A stretch of DNA of 64,000 nucleotides from Oopsacas minuta (taxonomy: Eukaryota > Porifera > Hexactinellida > Lyssacinosida > Leucopsacidae). Location of the stretch: contig JAKMXF010000299.1 of assembly GCA_024704765.1 (NCBI GenBank), positions 1,389,460 through 1,453,459 on the forward strand. The letters are read 5' to 3'. This document shows positions 50,486 through 61,880 of this stretch, piece by piece. Within the stretch, counting starts at the first letter, position 1; each line of letters begins with the position of its first letter. The translations under genes and the position numbers were made by a program. The notes beneath the pieces were generated by a model. It did not search any database. It was not told the origin of the DNA and saw only the letters and a program-made list of their open reading frames with translations.

Positions 50486-50690
50486 TTAATGTGTTTCCAA
50501 GGATTAAACAGTTGACCAATATGATATTTCAATATTGACCTAACCTAACATAGGATATACATTAGTTCAATTGTGTGCAATGTAATTCGCAATCTAACAT
50601 ACCTAAGTACTATATGTGTTTCCCAAGGATTGTTTGGCTGACTAATGTGTCGACATGGTATATTCTAATGGTGACCTAACAGTAGCTCAG
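50486..50690 (+). repeat. diverged tandem duplication flanking the MITE
   Basis: AATGTGTTTCCAAGGATT...GACCTAAC (from about 50488) recurs as ATGTGTTTCCCAAGGATT...GACCTAAC (from about 50611). The sequence before the second copy, CATACCTAAGTA, matches GAATACCTAAGTA just left of the MITE at 49985-49998. The MITE thus split the first unit at TA. Confidence 0.75.
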
Positions 50691-50840
50691 GATTTATCCC
50701 AGAGCCTGAATGGACTAAATCTCGTAGTTTCTATCTGCGCAATAGTAACTAATGCTAATTCAATTAATAATTAGTTATTGATGGTTGTTTAAAGTATATA
50801 AATACAATTGTTATTCTGAAATATATCAAAAAATAACAAG

Positions 50841-51108
50841 ATGGCTGACGCTATCAAATAACTCGTTGAAGTGGACATTAATGATGAAGACATCTTGACT
50901 CTGGCTCTGATACACAGAAAGAATCTGACAGTTTACCCGATCCTCCACCCCAGCATACTGAAGTTGATAAACAGACCAAAGATGTCAAAGAAGAAAGGCT
51001 GAAAAAAGAAAGGTGGAAAGGAAGGCGATACTAATATAGCCTTAAGATTTAATAAGGTTAAACTTATTATGGAGTCAAGAAGTAGAACACCTTTGTACAG
51101 GAAGGTGT
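50841..51108 (+). other. coding-like fragment, unrecognised
   Basis: ATGGCTGACGCTATC opens a frame MADAIK, interrupted by TAA, then LVEVDINDEDILTLALIHRK. Further frames show Lys/Glu-rich segments (KDVKEERLKKERW). It resembles the start of a small decayed gene or transposon protein; the family is not recognised. Confidence 0.25.
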
Positions 51109-51561
51109 TACACTGCAAATGAATATATAATTTCATTTCGTAATATCTATATATTTACCCCACATCTGTACATATATATTCGGATATTCAATATAAAATA
51201 TTATTCAAATAAGAGTACTTGATTTCTCAATTTGTAAGGACCAGCAATTATTAATTAAGCAGAATTTCAATTTCTGAATTTTATCTTGAAACTCTCTGAA
51301 AATGGATTAGCATGCCTTGACCTATTAGTTTTGGGGCTTACAAAATGGAATAATTTGACATTACTCATATTGCTTAGGTTGTAAAATTTCAAGTACGTAT
51401 ATATGATTAATGTGGTATAGTAACCATGAAATAGTTGCTACATTCAAATCTGTGACATCCATGCATGTAGATCCATGGATATCTATATCTAAGCCCCTTG
51501 GTACAGAATAGTTCGAGCACCTTGTACTTTATATAGTTAAACAATTAAGCACAAATATATA

Positions 51562-52915
51562 CCTAGTGGGCCAAGAAACAGAACATGTACTAAATTTGTT
51601 ATTTCTCTACTTTTTTCATGGGTAGAAAATTGAAACTTAAATATTATCTACTTCCAAGTATTTAAATCAAATTGCAAGTTTATATTATCCTAGCTCAACT
51701 GGTTCTTGATCTATAGAACATGTTAGAGATGGCATCCATTTAGATTTACGCATTTTTCCAGTCGATAAACAAAGTTCTGGATCACTGATTTGCAAGTTGT
51801 CCTTTAGATACTTCTCATCTGCTCCTGGATCTTTTTCTTGTGTTTTTCGAGTGTGCTTGGCTTTGTAGCATATGCCCGTCCTTCAAGAACCCCCAGAGGT
51901 AATAGTCTGAGGACTGACATCCGAGAAGTAGGGTGCCCACTCATGGTCACACCTGCGACTGATCACTCGGTTTCCGAAATGGTCCTTGATCAAATCCAGG
52001 CTATTGTTGGAGGTATGGGGGGTTGCTCCATCCTGTTGGAACCAGAATTTGGGTAGGTATCCTCTATAGTTCTCTTCAAGCTCCTTCCAGAAGACTTCCA
52101 GGATCTTAAGGTAACCGTCGGTGTTAATCTTCACTGTCTTTTCTTGCTCCTCGAAGAACACGGGCCAACTACTCCTTTCATTGAGAATGCAACCCAAACT
52201 GTGACCTTCTGAGAATGTAGTGGTTCTTCTGTCACTTCTGCTGGTCGTTTCAGCCCTTTAGACGTTGTTTCCAGAATTCGCCTGCCCATCAAGATGAAAA
52301 TGAGCTTCATCCGTTGTCCAGAGATGGTCTGCTAAGGTCTTTGATGTCTCAATCTTAGCAGGCAACCACTTAGCCATTTCAAATCTCTCCACCTTGTCGG
52401 CACTTGCGAGTTTCTGGTGTATCTGTATACGGTATGCATATAGTCTTAAGTCATCATGAAGAACCCTGCGAAGTGTAGTACGTGATAAGCCAACCAATTG
52501 ACACCTTTATCTGGTCGACCTCTTTGGGGAGTGAAGAACCGACTGACGAACGGCTTCGATAACTTGATCCGTACAGATCTTCCTCCTCCCTGAGTGGCTC
52601 AGACGACTATCCAATTTAGAGTTGAGATTCTTAACAGTGCCCTTCTGTTCCAATTTCTTGATCCATCCAAAGATAATGGATTTGCTGGGTGCTTTTGGCT
52701 GCTTAAAATCTTGCAAAATTTGGTCTGTACAGCATTGTAAGACTGTAACTTATTGTAGAGCTTGACACAGTATATCCGCTTCTCTGTGCTCCATTGCTTG
52801 CCAATACAGCTCCTAAGAGAGGTATCTACAATATCCTAACATATTATTTGATTAGTACAAAAGGCATAAGCAAAGTGACAAAAATCACTTAGGGTTCTTT
52901 TTTTGGCCCACCCGG
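51562..52915 (-). mobile_element. DD41D (rosa-spaced) mariner-like element, 1.35 kb
   Basis: TA at both ends (51560-51561, 52916-52917). The inverted termini CCTAGTGGGCCAAGAAACAG and CCGGGTGGGCCAAAAAAAGA are nearly those of the second member at 56570-57937. The transposase relic is on the minus strand. Confidence 0.9.
51850..52810 (-). pseudogene. DD41D transposase, inactivated
   Basis: The N-terminal DUF4817-like helix-turn-helix reads RIYCVKLYNKLQSYNAVQ, PSKSIIFGWIKKLEQKGTVK and HSGRRKICTDQVIEAVRQSV, then LVGLSRTTLRRVLHDDLRLY, WTTDEAHFHLDGQANSGNN (first Asp), SSWPVFFEEQEKTVKINTDG, KFWFQQDGATPHTSNNSLDL (second Asp) and HEWAPYFSDVSPQT. The third acidic position, 41 residues after the second, is Thr. 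One stop and frameshifts occur near 52700, 52498 and 52258. It is inactive. Confidence 0.85.
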
Positions 52916-54156
52916 TATATTCGTGTAAGACAGGTATTATATCAACCCATTAGTGCAATCACTATTTGAATAATTATACTGACTCATAGACATATTAAAT
53001 TTGCACCGGTCCACTAATTCCATTTAGGATTCTTCCTTACCAAAACACTCTGGCTCATCGAATATATGTATTAAATTATATTTCGATTAATACGAGATAT
53101 TAATTATAAACCCGCATTCCTTTAATTATTGATATAGTTCGAAAATATGAAATACAATTGAATCTTCATAATTGAGATATTTTGATCCAAGCGATGGTGT
53201 CCTAATTAAACAGAGTCCATTGAATAAATACTGAGAAGGGAATTCCATAGGCATAGAGATTGTTATGAAAGTTGGGGGTGTGCTCCCCGCAACCCTGGGT
53301 GGAACCGTGCTTGGTTCTTGTATCATCTCATAGAACAGCTTTCATATTGTGAGACGAATCGATTTTCTTTGCGATATTCTAAATCAGAATGAAATTTCCT
53401 TTCACTATAGTGGTTACATGATCATGTTTTGAAATCAATTCTCCTTAGCACACAGGAGAGTGATCCATTCCATTATTATTCCTTGAATTTGGATGCTGAT
53501 TAAGAATAGGATAATGAAAGATGGTTAAGACTCGATATATGAAAGTTAGATAGTTCTGAAATAATTTAGATCTTATTTGGACAGTCGGAAAGCTACCATA
53601 ATTGACTACTATCAGATATTTTCTAAATTTATAGATGTATACCTCTCCAAAAGTCCCTATAAACCTTATGGCCTCGATTGAATATAGATTTATTTCGCTT
53701 CACATTCTTAGGTACAATTGCTATAATTTTAGAACTCATTTCCTAATATCTTGGGGGCCCTTGTAGGTTGAGTCTCCTATTATCTATCATACCTTATTCT
53801 TGTGACGCCCTGATTCGGTTTAATTTTATGAGAAATGACAAGATTTCTCAAAACACTTACAGTGGTTGTAAATTCAAGAAGAATTACCTTATTCATTAAT
53901 GAAATTCTTGCCAAGTTGATGAATATCCTACTTTTTTGGAATTTGAAAATATTTTTCTTTTGACTACATACATTAAGTCTTCGTCACTATTATAATAGTT
54001 AGAAACCTCACTATGTAAACATTGTAAACCCCAATTCAGCTAACCAGGATTTATTTGGCATCCCTGTATATTACAAAGTCTATGATAGTTGTATATTTCT
54101 GGTTATTTTTCCCAGATTGTTAACATCTTTCATTTGCATATGATCCCTAATCTTGA

Positions 54157-54507
<351 letters not shown>

Positions 54508-54566
54508 TAAGTGAAAGTTCAATCTTTTGAATATTACATTCAAGTGGTAAACATAATAATACTATA

Positions 54567-55050
54567 CAGTGGAAGCCGCTTAATCGAGACAACTCGGGAG
54601 TCAATGTTTTGTCCCGATTAATCGATTTTGATATATTTAAGTATTCAAAACTAGTTTCCATGGTCTAAGATCGTAACCAGAAATATCTTATTACACTACA
54701 ACTATATCTTGATTATATAGGGAGTGAGCAGAGTTAATACTGTTAGTTAGTAAATTGCAATTGTATCGCTGTTGTATTGTTATCGTTGTAGAATATTACA
54801 ATTCCTAGTTTTATAAACAAACCAGGTTACAATCATCATTTTGAATAAATATACAATCATTTATTTGGGATGAAATCCCAATGAAGCGAATATAATGTAA
54901 TATTCGGTTAATCGGGTTAAAAAATCCCGATTAACGCTTCGTTGTCCAAATTATCCGGTGATTTTTCTATGTAATAATCTGTTCCCTAATCATTGTCCCG
55001 TTTAAGCGGACATCCCGATTATTCGCCTCTCGATTAAGCGGCTTCCACTC
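54567..55050 (-). mobile_element. pogo-like MITE, copy 3 (484 bp, inverted)
   Basis: CAGTGGAAGCCGCTTAATCG at the left and, inverted, GAGTGGAAGCCGCTTAATCG at the right, between TA pairs 54565-54566 and 55051-55052. Its sequence is close to the reverse complement of copy 2. It starts 61 bp after an SPT16 exon ends. Confidence 0.93.
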
Positions 55051-55120
55051 TACTTGCATTGTGAGCGATTCTTTTATATATTTTATTTTCTTTCGTGAAT
55101 TTTCGCTTTACCAGTTTCTA

Positions 55121-56052
55121 TTACAGGCCCGTTCCGAGTGCTTGTAATGGGTTAAAACCTTTGCCTTGAAGGTAGATTTTAAGCTTGGAGAATAGCCAAA
55201 AATCACATGGAGCTAGGTTTGGTGAGTATGTTGGATGGGGAAGTAATTCTAACCCTTCTACATCCCAGAAAATTTTGGTAAGCTTAGCTGTATGGGAACT
55301 GGGGTTTTTAATTAAAATCTTCATTCCTCGAGTTCCGGTTTTCGGGCGGTACTTATCTTTATTTTTTATCAAATTTGGAAGCACTTACTCTGTAAAGAAA
55401 GTAGCAGTAACAGCCTTGCCACTCTCACAAGGTAATTGCAAGACAATTCCATGACTACTGAAGAGGATGGTATGCATAATCTTAGGTTTCCTGAAGTCGG
55501 GCCTAGAAATTTTCGCTGGTTGTTCGTTGCCCCTCACCCATGATCGCTTCTTATACTTGCTATATGGTGTTGAATAGTACACTCACGTCTCGTCACCAGT
55601 AATAATCTCTGTTAGGCGTCTAGAATCGCAGTTCTCATAAGTTTCCAAGAGTTTCTTGACAATATTCAGTCGTGCCAACCTTTGATTCTCACTGAGCTTA
55701 TGCGGGACCCATTTCCCACAAATCGATCGGTAGCCAAGCTCAGTCGTCAGAATTGTATGAATTGCTCCCGATGAAATCTCCATGCTTTGTCCTAACTGAT
55801 TGACAGTAATGCACTTGTCTTCCATGACCATACTTTCAATGAGTGCGATATTCTCTGAAGTGGTGGCGGATACCGGTCCTCCAGATCGAGGCAAATCTGT
55901 GACATCAGCATCACCAGATCTAAAACGGGCAGCCCATCGCTCTACAGTAGATCTGAAATGGCAATCCATGCACAATATCTCCTGTAACTCGCTGAAGATC
56001 TGTACGGGCTGGATCTTGAGTATTGTGCGAAACTCTATGTAAGCTCGCCATT
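55121..56052 (-). pseudogene. mariner DD34D transposase, inactivated
   Basis: The minus strand reads AYIEFRTILKIQPVQIFSEL, CHFRSTVERWAARFRSGDAD, DLPRSGGPVSATTSENIALI, AIHTILTTELGYRSICGKWV and TEIITGDETWVYYSTPYSK-like (first Asp present). It then has NPSSHTAKLTKIFWDVEGLE and YSPNLAPCDFWLFSKLKIYL, with 34-residue spacing. The second catalytic Asp (normally HHDN) is replaced in IKNPSSHT, so it is inactive. The frame is fairly well kept from 55975 to 55583. Element termini were not found, and the C-terminus ends abruptly at 55121. Confidence 0.88.
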
Positions 56053-56344
56053 TGAGGTTGTAATTATCATCCTTGAAGCCATAAATTCAACAGTAAGTAT
56101 AAATTGACTACACATAATTATCTCAAAAATTCATAATTTGTATTGAATAAGCTTGAAACTTTCAGTATATGGAGTCTAACTATATGGGCTTATAATATAT
56201 GAAAGCTAGATATTTTATTTGACTAATTCCTAAGATATATCATGACCCACAAGACTTATTGTACGCTCTGATATTTTCAGTATTTGTGGCTTCAAATATG
56301 AAATTTGTGCCAAGATCCCCTATCAAAATTTGATCGCTTCCTGG

Positions 56345-56567
56345 AATTGGCCCTAACGATATTCTCATTGACTTGGAAGTCGTTTATGTAGTAGCTAGCC
56401 TTTCATATTCTACTGTGAAGGAGTGGGCCAAGCGGTTTCGCTAAGGACGAGGGTCGCTGGATGATGAGGAACGAATCGGGTGTCCAGATCCGCCGTCACT
56501 AGCAGCGACGCCTCTGATATTCGCTAGAGAGTGGAAGAATATCTTGATACCACTGTTGAGGAGTAGA
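56345..56567 (+). pseudogene. mariner transposase N-terminal fragment, split by insertion
   Basis: The + strand reads GPNDILIDLEVVYVVASLSY, STVKEWAKRFR, stop, GRGSLDDEERIGCPDPPSLA and EEYLDTTVEE. This is the helix-turn-helix part of a mariner transposase, different from the neighbouring one. It stops exactly where the DD41D element at 56570 begins. No convincing continuation is seen after 57939. Confidence 0.65.
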
Positions 56568-56569
56568 TA

Positions 56570-57937
56570 CCGGGTGGCCCAAAAAGAATAGGCTCCATGA
56601 CTTTTACCGCAATCGTACATGCTATTTATTTATAGACTAATGATACTAGTTCACTGTTAATAATCTTAGTAGGTATATAAGTGTTGTGCAAAATAATTGC
56701 ATTCAAGCTTAAAATATTCTAAGTTCAGAGGAGATGTTCTAGGTGACCACCACTTTGATTTTTGCATTTTTGCATCCTCAGAGCAAAATTTTCCATCACC
56801 GACTTCAAGACTGATCATTTGATCCCCTTTACCTCATCTTTAATCTTCTGCTTTAAATCTGTGATAGTTTTTGGTCTATCCTTGTATACCCTATCTTTTA
56901 AATAGCCCATAGAAAAAAATCTGGGGGACTAAGATCAGGGGAGTAAGGAGGCCAACCAATCTCGCAGCGCTTGCCGACAACATGGTATTTGAAGTGTTCC
57001 CTGAGCTAATTGATAGTGATATTGGCTGTATGAGGTGTAGCACCATCTTGCTGGAACCAAGATTTGGATATGTATGTGTGATACCTTGTTTCCAATTCAT
57101 CCCAGAATTTATTCAGCACATCAACATACCGTTCCTTCGTGACTGTTACTGTTTGTCCACTTTCCTCGAAAAACAGCGGTCCGATAATCCCTTTGATTGA
57201 GAGAGCACACCACACTGTGACTTTTTGTGAGTGCAAGGGCGTTTCATTAACTTCATCAGGTCGTGAAGAGTCCCAAAAGATGTTGTTTTTGGAATTCACC
57301 TGACCATCTAGGTGGAAATGGGCTTCATCAGTTGTCCAGAGATGGACAAAAAGGATTTGGTGCTCTCAATTTTCTCCATCAAAACAGTAGTCATCTCTTT
57401 TCTCCTTAATTCATCAGCATCTTTGAGCATTTGGTGTGTCTGAATCTTGTATGGGAAAAGATTAAGATCATATTTAAGTACCATTTGAAGGGTAGTCCTA
57501 GATAAACCTAAACATTGAGCTCTCTTTCTCGTTGATCTTTTTGGAGATTGGGCAACAGAATCACGTACATTAGAGATAACGGTCTGATTACGTAGAGTCT
57601 TTCTTCCAGAATGACTTTCCCGAATGTCAGACTTACAATTTAGGTTATTAACAATCCCTTCAGTCAGGAACTTTTTACCCAATCCAGTATTCTAGATTTA
57701 CAAGGTGCTTTTTGGACATCGAATCTATGCAAAAATTCTTCTCGTATCTTCTTGAAAGATCGAGTTTGGAAATAATGCTAAACACACGAAGACCTTTGAA
57801 TGACACTCCTTTGTTTCATTTTTTGGAAAGCTAAAGTATCATAAAATAAGGGAACAAAAATATTTGGGTTAGCGTAGGATACATAATTGGTGATTGGAGT
57901 TGAAAGTTTACGGCCCCGTATTTTTTGGGCCACCCGG
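56570..57937 (-). mobile_element. DD41D element, second member, 1.37 kb
   Basis: TA at 56568-56569 and 57938-57939; inverted termini CCGGGTGGCCCAAAAAGAAT and CCGGGTGGCCCAAAAAATAC. The transposase relic is on the minus strand. Confidence 0.93.
56900..57720 (-). pseudogene. DD41D transposase, second member, inactivated
   Basis: It reads MGKKFLTEGIVNNLNCKSDI, SHSGRKTLRNQTVISNVRDS, CLGLSRTTLQMVLKYDLNLF and TTDEAHFHLDGQ-like (first Asp region), then QKVTVWCALSIKGIIGPLFF, SKSWFQQDGATPHTANITIN (second Asp) and WPPYSPDLSPPDFFLWAI (third Asp). The second to third spacing is 41 residues across one in-frame TAG that replaces a Tyr. All three acidic positions survive. A frameshift near 57300-57350 and a stop after WAI inactivate it. 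Confidence 0.87.
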
Positions 57938-58414
57938 TATTAGTTAGGGATCTCAACAGGAGCTGTTTCATCATTTCTAGGAAATATGACAATTATACAT
58001 GTGTATTCTGTATAGTTACAAAATATGGGGTATGGTCGGGAACCTTTTGAACCCCAGTTGTATATCATCATAGTTTTGCGATGAAGTGCGAAATGCTTGG
58101 TCATCATAACGAAGGAAATTCGTTTCAGCCCTTAAATTCGTCTATATTTACTCCTGTAGAGCTGGAAGTGAGTAAATACTTACAATTTTTTATTGTTGGG
58201 AAGAGAAAGTATTGCATCGATTAAAACTTGGCTAACTGGATCAAATTCTATAATGTTATTATTGATTAAGAAAAGCAGTTCAAGAAATAAGTCTAGTATA
58301 AATATTAGAGCTGAAGTTAATTGTTGAATCATTATACATAGCTAAGAATATGGAAGGCGGAAAGATGGTTGGTAGGAAAATTTGTTGCGGGGAAATTTGG
58401 TCACTGAAAATATA

Positions 58415-59763
58415 CAGTCCCGGAAAAAGTCTGGAATATTGTTGATAAAATGTGAATATTCTAATATTGGACCAAAAGGTTACAACATTATTACTACAGA
58501 ACACTTTTATCAACCTATAGTGGAATGAAAACAATAGTTTCATCATTCTATAGCACGACAAATCAATATTTAATTGGATAATCCCTATTTTTTGGTACTT
58601 CCAAGATTCGTTTTGGCACAGATTTCGCTAAGTTTTCATAGTATCTTTCAGTGATATCCGTTGCCCAAACTTCCCGTATGGCCTTGATGAGAACATTAAT
58701 TGAGGCAGGATACCTAGCAGCAACCATTCGTTTTAGAACTGTTCAACAATTTTCAATCACATTGTAGATCAGGTCTGCTACCTGGCCAAACCAGGAGATC
58801 GATGTTTTTTTCAGAAAGCCAGGTTTTGACAACTCGGGTAGTGTGCACTGGTGCACCATCTTGTTGAAAGATTTCACACTCTAATTTCTTCATCATTGGT
58901 TCCAGGATTTTTTAGAACATCTAAATACACTTTGATATTATCGTTGTGTTTTTTTGGCATGATCTAAAGTGCTCCCTTACCACTTCCGGACATGCAGCCC
59001 CATATCATAACAGATGGTGAAAATTTGACTGTTTGTATCGTATATTTGGGATTGTACCTTTTATTAGGGGGCCCTCTCACAACTGTTTGGTTCCAGAAAA
59101 TTGCACAATCTTCGCTTCGTCACTGAACAATACTTTCATCCATTGTTCAGCTGTCCACGTTTTGTATTTTTTACAGAAGTTTAGGCGGTCTCGCAACTTT
59201 TAGCTGAAAGGAAAGGCTTATTCGCGGGTTTGAATGCTTTAGATCCAGTTTTATCTGTAAATGGTGTCTAACAGTTCGAACACTTATCTTTTCAGTCAAA
59301 TTTAATTCCCAAACAATATCAACAGAGAACACGGTAGTGTCATTTTGAACTATGCATTTAATTCGGGCATCAGTTCTTGGGGTGATTTTTGGTGGCCTTC
59401 CAGATCTCTTCCTAGACCTTAGGTCACCTTCAATATCTTTGTTTCTTACCCTTTTGAGTATCTTAAACACTGCACCTTGTGAGATATTTAGAGAAGTAGC
59501 AATATCCTTCTGTTTCATAGACATGAGATCCATTAGTTCAACTCTAGCTCTTTTCGTAGGTGATAATTCAGCCATCTTTCAATTGAAATAGCAAGAATAG
59601 CAAGTACTAGCCAAGGTTTGGTCCAAATTACTATATTAAGGTTGGCCAATATTATCATCAATAATAATAGGAAGTTATTAGTAAATACTATTATCAGGCT
59701 ATTCCTACGTAAATTCAAAAAAATTGAAAAATAATGAAATATTAGGGACTTTTGCCGGGACTG
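58415..59763 (-). mobile_element. Tc1 element (DD34E), 1.35 kb
   Basis: TA at 58413-58414 and 59764-59765; termini CAGTCCCGGAAAAAGTCTGG and, inverted, CAGTCCCGGCAAAAGTCCCT. It encloses a minus-strand transposase relic. Confidence 0.9.
58590..59575 (-). pseudogene. Tc1 DD34E transposase, inactivated
   Basis: The first 134 codons are open: MAELSPTKRARVELMDLMSM, KQKDIATSLNISQGAVFKIL, RKRSGRPPKITPRTDARIKC (GRPP hook), VRTVRHHLQIKL. After a frameshift: TWTAEQWMKVLFSDEAKIVQ (first Asp), SVMIWGCMSGSGKGALW, ECEIFQQDGAPVHTTRVVKT (second Asp), RPDL..NVIENC (Glu; spacing 34 with one frameshift), and VWATDITERYYENLAKSVPK. It is a full-length layout for Tc1, but broken by several frameshifts and stops. 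Confidence 0.88.
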
Positions 59764-60345
59764 TAGTCATATACTTTTGCTGTTTTGAAGACTCTAAATA
59801 TGTTCAGCAACTAACAGCCTGCTCCAGATTCAACGATAATCCAATCAAACACCACACCAGTTATCCGAATAGTTTACTAAATGCTCATCTTCTCAGCTCA
59901 AGCCAATCTAACTGGATAATTCATGAAAATGCCAATCCTAGCACCTTCCAACGTGAGTACTAAATACTCTTATAAATTTCCACGAACATTTTTCTGCGAG
60001 GAAAGGTCCCCGCGATTGTCTTTCCGTCAACGGAGAATATATTTTGAAGTAAATTATAACACTAAACCCTATTTATCTATTTGTATGTAAATAGTGTCCT
60101 ATTATACGAATACTCGAATTTCGACAACTCCAAACCAAATAATGGACTATTGTTATTATGAACTGCTTGGAATCTGGATTTAACTCCCTCTTAACTATTT
60201 CCACTTTACCCGTGATTTTCATTGTTAATGCAGCTAGGGGGAGTACTATTAAATATAACCCGATACTTAGTCATGCCCTAGCTTGTTATAACGTGATTAT
60301 ATTGTAAATTTTTGGATAATTTGCACGAATAAACTACAGGGTTAA

Positions 60346-60870
60346 GCATAAGTTCTGTACCAAACTTCTCAAAGTAAATATCCCTAGTATTTTCTATCAT
60401 GCATTTTTTCTATGGGTTGTAGAATATACTTAGAGCATATATACTCAATATTTTCATTTCAAATCTTTTCTAAACAGCGAATTCTTTATGGAGGGCCAAA
60501 AATCCAAACGCCCTGCAATTTTGGAATTATATACACAGGTGAAGACAGTCAAAGAGATAACGAAAGCGCTCTCAGTTACCAAATGGACTGTGTATAGGAC
60601 GATCCAACGTTTCAACGAAACACGTGGGACGTCTGACAGACCTAGATCATGTCGACCTCGATCCATACGTACACCATTGTTGTAATAATCGGTCAGGGAG
60701 AAGATCAGATGCAACCCCAAGTGAAGCGTCCAGAAAATGGCTAACGAATGCAATTGCTCTACGCGAACGATGGGAAGGTTAGTTCATGACGATTTAGGAC
60801 TTAAATCATACAAATTTAGAAAGGCACAGCTATTATCTGATGTTAACAAGAAGAGGAGGATAGAGAAATA
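60346..60870 (+). mobile_element. truncated third DD37D-lineage element
   Basis: A possible left terminus ATAAGTTCTGTACCAAAC precedes a transposase start. The element stops at 60870, at a 23-bp tandem duplication; no catalytic domain or right end is present. Confidence 0.6.
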
Positions 60871-60877
60871 CGCATAG
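60488..60877 (+). pseudogene. DD37D-lineage transposase, N-terminal part only
   Basis: It reads MEGQKSKRPAILELYTQVKT, KEITKALSVTKWTVYRTIQR and DRPRSCRPRSIRTPLL, stop, VREKIRCNPKRSVQKMANEC, RLVHDDLGLKSYKFRKAQLL and DVNKKRRIEKYA. Both helix-turn-helix units and the basic hook are recognisable and match the 22.8 kb copy in design (GRPR.VRT, RIRRNPSRS.RKMAKE). The whole catalytic core is deleted. Confidence 0.8.
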
Positions 60878-60913
60878 TGATTAAACAATGATACGCATAG
60901 TGATTAAACAATG
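60868..60913 (+). repeat. 23-bp perfect tandem duplication
   Basis: Two exact copies of a 23-bp unit starting ATACGCATAGTGATTAAACA, at the truncation point of the DD37D fragment. Confidence 0.97.
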
Positions 60914-61754
60914 AACGTACAAATTATAAATTATGGATTTAACTTACCAGTTTCAGCTGTACAGAGCTCTTAAAGATTTAGTGAGACACAACTACACTAG
61001 GGTTCTAGAATTTAGGGAAGTTGGGGAATTACATTGGTAAACAGGAATTATTTAACATTTTGCATAAAGAATATGATAAATTGTGACGTGCTATGGTAAA
61101 TTAGACTGTATATTTGGAATCAGCCTATCAAACTTGATACAAAACATGGAAAATATATCTGATATCTATGCAGTGTTAATCTGCCTGACGAGCCACGCAC
61201 CCGCATGCATATAATATCGACATCATGTTGAGCGAAACAATTTCTTATTAACACGGGATATTTTTAAGTATAATAACTATAGTGCCACCTGTAAACCTGA
61301 GCCATGCTAACTTACCTGTATAATACTACAATTTTATATTCCGACACTATTTTAGGTCCTGACGAGTCTTGGATTATGCGAATTCCACTCTATATTATAC
61401 ATAATTTGAATTCTAAATTTTGAATTATGAAATGTTGCATAACTTTTAGTGAAAGTGTTTATCATAAAAGTGAGCCTATTCAAACAAATTTGAGCTCAAA
61501 GTAATCGCAAAGCACGATTCAATTCTTTGAATTGTGTTAAGCAATTTTATTTGTTGTTTTAATGAATGTATTTTGATAAATTACTGAAATTTAAAAAATT
61601 TTATCTAGACAAGCTATGAAAATTACATGAGTAAAAAAGTAGTCTTATTCTGAATTGTACATTTACGGTTCTGAACATAATTGCTGTTTTTTCTCTTTCG
61701 GAAATTTTTAATTGACCTCAATAAGCGAGCGAACTGGTTCGTCAACTTTATTTA

Positions 61755-61880
61755 CAGTCAACTCCGCTTAATTTTCACATATCTGTTACAGGCATTTTGT
61801 TCCATAATAGCGGAGTTCCCAATTTCCCGGAAGTTTTCTTTTGATAATGCAATATAGCAGCCTTTTCTTTTTTTCAGTAG
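61755..61880 (+). mobile_element. possible pogo-like MITE fragment
   Basis: After TA the sequence is CAGTCAACTCCGCTTAATTT, similar in style to the CAGTGGAAGCCGCTTAATCG termini. ATAGCGGAGTTCCC about 55 bp later is partly its inverse. Weak. Confidence 0.3.
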
